From Planctomycetaceae bacterium (GTDB lineage Bacteria > Planctomycetota > Planctomycetia > Planctomycetales > Planctomycetaceae), in assembly GCA_020638955.1 (NCBI GenBank), contig JACKHO010000007.1, positions 372,001-436,000 on the forward strand: a DNA stretch of 64,000 bases, read 5' to 3'. This document shows, piece by piece, positions 61,301 to 64,000 of this stretch. Every line of letters begins with the position of its first letter. The stretch's first letter is position 1. A model generated the notes under the pieces. It saw only the letters and a program-made list of their open reading frames with translations. It was not told the DNA's origin and searched no databases. The translations under genes were made by a program, and so were the position numbers.

Positions 61301-64000
61301 TATTGCCACCAACAACGGCAACATCAGCGTGACCGCAGCTGACGGTTCCGCCGGTGATTTGACGGTTCATTCGATTGACGCGGGCACGGCGGATGTGTCG
61401 CTCACCATCAGTAACAATCCCGGTGCGATTGTTGATGGCAGCGAAACTGTAGTCGACATCGTCGCAGGCACTTTAACGCTTGTGAGCCACGACGGAATTG
61501 GCAACGGCAACCCGCTGGAACTGCAGGTGAATCAACTCAACGCTGAGAACTTGGTGTCAGGAAACGTCGACCTTCACAACACTGGCGATTTGCAGGTCGA
61601 AAGGGCAATTCAATCGGGAGCGGGAGATCTGAACGTCATTGTCGACGGCACGCTGACAATTCTCCCGGCGATGACAATGGTCCCGAACGTCTCCGTGACC
61701 TCAGGCAATTTACACCTGCAGACCACCGGCGTCGCGCACGATATCCAGGTCGATGGACATGTAGCCTCCACCTCAGGGAACATTCAAATCGAATCTGCGA
61801 ACGACCTGGCAGTTTCCATCACAGGAACTATTGCCTCAGGTGCCAATCTGACTCTCAGTTCGGCTGCGAATACGACCATCAGCGGCATGGCCAGCAGCTC
61901 TGGCGGCAATGTCCTCATCGACGCGTCTGCAACACTGCAAGTCACCGGTACGGGCAGTGTCATGACCGACACCGGGCTGCTGACCCTGACAACGACAACG
62001 GGTGATTTGCAAATCGACGGCACCGTCAGCTCCAATACAGGCCCCATCGAAGTTGATTCAGGATCGAACCTCCACGTTGCGGGAACCGGCAGTATCACGT
62101 CGGCTGGGTCAATTTCTCTGGTGTCCACAAGCGATTTGACCGTCGATAACGGCGGGCTCGTGCAGTCAACCGCCGACTCCGTTGCACTCATAGCCGGTGC
62201 GGATACTTTGGTTGGCGGCGCGATCAGCAGTCTTGGTGGTGCTGTAACCGTCGACACGACCGGAATGCTGCATGTCGCTGGTACGGGAACTGTCATGACT
62301 GACGCTGGGCTGCTGCGTCTGTCGACAACGACTGGCGACATACTCATCGACGGACAGGTGTCTTCAACAATGGGGCCAGTGGAAGTTGAGTCCGCTTCGA
62401 ACCTCCAGATTTCGGGAACGGGCAGCATCACCTCTGCTGGTCCGATTTCCCTGATGTCCACAATCGATCTGACCATTGATGTCGGCGGTCTTGTGGAATC
62501 AACAGCCAGCGCTGTTTCGCTGAGTTCGGGCGGAAACTCATCCCTCAGCGGCACGGTCAGCAGTCTGGGTGAAAACGTCCTCATCGACACTGCCGGAATG
62601 CTCCGTGTCGCGGGCACCGGAGTCGTCACGACAGACGCCGGGCTGTTGCATCTCTCAACCAGCAACGATGACGTGCTCATTGATGGACAGGTGGCTTCGA
62701 ACAGTGGTCTCATCGAAATTGACTCGGGGGCCAATCTGCACGTTACGGGGACGGGCAGTGTTGTATCAGGGGGGATGGTCACTCTTGGAGCAGCTGGAAA
62801 TTCGACGATTGACGACGGCGGGCTTATCCAGTCAACCGGAAGCGGGGTAGCCCTCAGTTCGGGCGGCAGTACAACAATCAGTGGGGCGGTCGACAGTTCG
62901 GCTGGTGACGTCATTATTGACTCAGTCGGCATGCTGGATGTCACTGGTACCGGCAATGTGATGACCGACGCTGGTCTCCTGCGACTGACGACGAAAAGCG
63001 GTGATGTTCAAATCGATGGCACCGTCAGTTCCAACACAGGAACTGTCGAGGTGAACTCTGGGGCCAATCTTCTCGTTACAGGGACGGGCGTTATTACGTC
63101 GGCTGGCCCGTTATCCCTCATCTCCGCTGGTGATACAACCATTGACGTGGGCGGCATAGTGCAATCAACGGCCAATGATGTCGCCCTGAATTCAGGTGGC
63201 AGCACGTCCGTTAGCGGTAGCGTCAGCAGTACCGGTGGGGGTGTCACAGTATCGAGCGCCGACATGCTGCATGTGACTGGTACAGGCACCGTCATGACGG
63301 ACGCAGGGTTGTTACAGCTCGCGACAACGAGTGGCGATGTGCTCATCGATGGTCAGGTATCGTCAAACAGTGGTCCCATCGAAATTGGCTCAGGAGCGAA
63401 CCTGCAGGTCACTGGAACTGGCAGTGTTACATCAGCGGGCACAATCACCGCTGTTGCGACGGGAAATCTGAATTTAGTTGTCGGCGGGCTGATTGATTCC
63501 AGCGGAGCCAGTGTTTCCTTGAGCAGCGGAAATGACGCAAGTATCGAAGGCACCGTTAGCAGCCAGGGCGGCGACGTCACTATTGACGCTGCCGGAATGC
63601 TACAGGTCGCTGGAACCGGTAACGTCACCACGGACGCAGGTCTACTGCGATTGTCGACCACGAACGGTGACGTCCAAATCGACGGCACGGTCAGTTCGAG
63701 CACCGGTCCTGTTGAAGTTGACTCTGGAGCGCATCTGAAGATCACAGGAACGGGAAGCGTCACATCGGCTGGTCCGGTGTCGTTGATGTCCGTCAGTGAC
63801 ACCACCCTCGACGCCGGTTCCCTTGTGCAATCGACGGGCAATGCCGTCTTTATCAACTCAGGCGGAAGTACGTCGATTAGTGGTGATGTCGGCAGCCTGG
63901 GCGGCAACGTTGTGATTTCTGCGATAGGGGCTCTCAATGTCACCAGCACAGGAAATGTAACGACCGACGCCAGTCTGCTGAGGCTCTCAACCACAAGCGG
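58368..64000 (+). CDS. Giant LEPR-XLL-type repetitive surface adhesin (3' end missing)
   Basis: ATG 58368 opens a frame with no stop to the window end: 1877 codons visible. Residues about 34-47 read LWLEAAEPRIVLDA, a variant of the LEPR-x-LL signature found near the N-terminus of giant secreted proteins. There is no classical signal peptide. The rest is Gly/Ser/Thr/Asp/Val-rich with short alternating strands, as in beta-helix or hemagglutinin-like adhesins. Up to about 61840 the sequence is diverged (LDLSTGGGDFLLLGDM, IDGTVSSN-type strands); from there it is a regular 111-residue repeat (equivalent positions at 61935, 62268, 62601, 62934, 63267, 63600 and 63933). Few Cys. Likely cell-surface, mediating adhesion. 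Confidence 0.85.
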   Translation, partial: MFWLFRLNALVRQFASLRSTPAPRRDETFHVPLWLEAAEPRIVLDAAAALVGGELLITGDAGTVIDDDVTLAVFDDGMGHEFLQILDHGTPIDIDLGMGMSPVTDLPISDITAGSIQIDLGTGDDALHLQIPSAAPLGSGLDVIVLDGDGIDTVDIETSTSILDIEGTRLNIESDRISFDGAFMETLLDVDFQLTGELSLQSDLDLSTGGGDFLLLGDMHSASGNNVFIETCGGLLSIDGMLGDIGQELGTVNLDADVGALSVGDVLASGDVSLTSFQINLHGDVSGNDLLFAGDVLAHDSLDLTAAGEINAAASIFRPAVDGLYLNFAAAGDIHLGGLEVNLGTLPVASFGDVDILSGNDFTLGQSEISGALTVGDLDGTTEFLGSLSAGSVHVLEEAILNGDVTAIAEQSYGALLLNQDVLLTAQDVTVSGEVASALGLFRSLTINTTGQVELNSTAPLGSGRELGALNISGFQQLEILGPTAVQGSIDLNGQMILLDGNISTGSGGNLSIDNAGQLVIGNAAVFTLDGALDQIGSGAVSLGGDIATNDATIDFNGPVTLTDDVSLETGATGASITFHNTMDDVAAQAHSLGLNAGTAGDITFTMNVGLVQELGVVNVTLARDVFLLGQFLAVAFHQLDGTGTTHVDGALVTSGSSSVIIATNDIEVTGRVESQSTGSILLLAANDVTLTGSAEVVSDAGDIQLIADSDMVCDGTSGAVTMADGAFVMSQTGSIEVRADETILVSSLSTGHAGGPAISVTSKNGQVLDAGDTNVDLIANSAGAVVAVTSRFGTGSGNALETNVDTFAGVVTDVGTLQIHDIGEITIAAAQTTDGNILIEVDGSLLSANASISPGTGTSNLQIIAVGDIDLGTLGNALATTDGDNVDLQAGGTITLPDAGVNVGSGNLSLQGDTDIVDPLGRDLGLLVAQNLQLQTAATGGNLTLQTHVDALTIDLTTATSGTGVSIVEQDAVQIQSIATNNGNISVTAADGSAGDLTVHSIDAGTADVSLTISNNPGAIVDGSETVVDIVAGTLTLVSHDGIGNGNPLELQVNQLNAENLVSGNVDLHNTGDLQVERAIQSGAGDLNVIVDGTLTILPAMTMVPNVSVTSGNLHLQTTGVAHDIQVDGHVASTSGNIQIESANDLAVSITGTIASGANLTLSSAANTTISGMASSSGGNVLIDASATLQVTGTGSVMTDTGLLTLTTTTGDLQIDGTVSSNTGPIEVDSGSNLHVAGTGSITSAGSISLVSTSDLTVDNGGLVQSTADSVALIAGADTLVGGAISSLGGAVTVDTTGMLHVAGTGTVMTDAGLLRLSTTTGDILIDGQVSSTMGPVEVESASNLQISGTGSITSAGPISLMSTIDLTIDVGGLVESTASAVSLSSGGNSSLSGTVSSLGENVLIDTAGMLRVAGTGVVTTDAGLLHLSTSNDDVLIDGQVASNSGLIEIDSGANLHVTGTGSVVSGGMVTLGAAGNSTIDDGGLIQSTGSGVALSSGGSTTISGAVDSSAGDVIIDSVGMLDVTGTGNVMTDAGLLRLTTKSGDVQIDGTVSSNTGTVEVNSGANLLVTGTGVITSAGPLSLISAGDTTIDVGGIVQSTANDVALNSGGSTSVSGSVSSTGGGVTVSSADMLHVTGTGTVMTDAGLLQLATTSGDVLIDGQVSSNSGPIEIGSGANLQVTGTGSVTSAGTITAVATGNLNLVVGGLIDSSGASVSLSSGNDASIEGTVSSQGGDVTIDAAGMLQVAGTGNVTTDAGLLRLSTTNGDVQIDGTVSSSTGPVEVDSGAHLKITGTGSVTSAGPVSLMSVSDTTLDAGSLVQSTGNAVFINSGGSTSISGDVGSLGGNVVISAIGALNVTSTGNVTTDASLLRLSTTS
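61840..64000 (+). repeat. 333-bp tandem coding repeats within the adhesin
   Basis: At least six consecutive units spaced exactly 333 bp (111 codons), tracked at the codon after the TGML/ATLQ-type position. Each has TGTGxVxTDAGLLxLxTTxGD, then IDGxVSSNTGPIEVxSGxN and GTGSITSAGxISL blocks. No indels are seen between units. Confidence 0.9.

Noticed and set aside
61784..63994. Long minus-strand frames opposite the adhesin repeats (for example 61784-62956 and 63353-63994)
   Set aside because: Their Pro/Val/Ser-rich repetitive translation mirrors the plus-strand repeats; the plus frame is open for 1877 codons with sensible protein pattern, so these are shadows.

Overview
The window looks like a chromosome segment of a planctomycete. 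The evidence is the gene families seen together: a DUF1501 / DUF1549-DUF1553 pair, a heme-domain + sugar-dehydrogenase-like protein, a secreted FAD-dependent oxidoreductase with a carbohydrate-binding-like tail, a sialate-O-acetylesterase-type SGNH hydrolase, a zinc-ribbon/transmembrane/Ig/transglutaminase-like giant, and a LEPR-XLL-type surface protein. All names come from reading motifs in the translated sequence; no database search was run.

Layout. 1-7030: left-edge partial gene, dapA, two hypotheticals, a secreted esterase and a ~994-residue zinc-ribbon membrane protein. 7031-10640: an accessory, repeat-rich patch with an ankyrin lipoprotein-like gene, a truncated integrase beside tRNA-Val, and a SUKH-type immunity-like gene between inverted repeat copies. 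10640-33968: housekeeping and secreted enzymes (DUF1501/DUF1553 pair, threonylcarbamoyl-AMP synthase, DCC protein, RluA-type pseudouridine synthase, ferredoxin, sugar transferase, SRPBCC, TPR, FAD oxidoreductase, alpha/beta hydrolase, macro domain, LRR, SDR, HAD, the SRP RNA gene ffs, metallophosphoesterase, cytochrome/sugar dehydrogenase, HIT, DnaJ-like, DUF4173). 33969-37260: a second accessory patch with a DUF559 nuclease, a ~370-bp tandem hairpin array and a 491-residue PD-(D/E)XK-like protein. 37261-40265: thrS with a large insertion, and a small secreted coiled-coil protein.

40311-54138 is a flagellar locus. On the minus strand: two TPR proteins, a coiled-coil protein, a 20-codon ORF, a sigma-54 activator without receiver domain, then fliK-flgD-flgE behind a near-consensus sigma-54 promoter (43881-43896). 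Divergently on the plus strand: flgM-like, flagellin, fliD, fliS and a LuxR-type regulator. The arrangement suggests a tiered cascade: activator plus sigma-54 for the hook operon, FlgM for a late filament class.

54319-64000: tRNA-Met with a good promoter, an SGNH/TPR membrane protein, trmB, a WbpA-type nucleotide-sugar dehydrogenase, and the first ~1877 codons of a giant repetitive adhesin (LEPR-XLL-like N-terminus, then perfect 333-bp periodicity from about 61840) that runs off the right edge.

A recurrent theme is the number of distinct palindromic intergenic repeat families (at least six), one MITE-like with terminal inverted repeats and one in tandem array beside a DUF559 nuclease.
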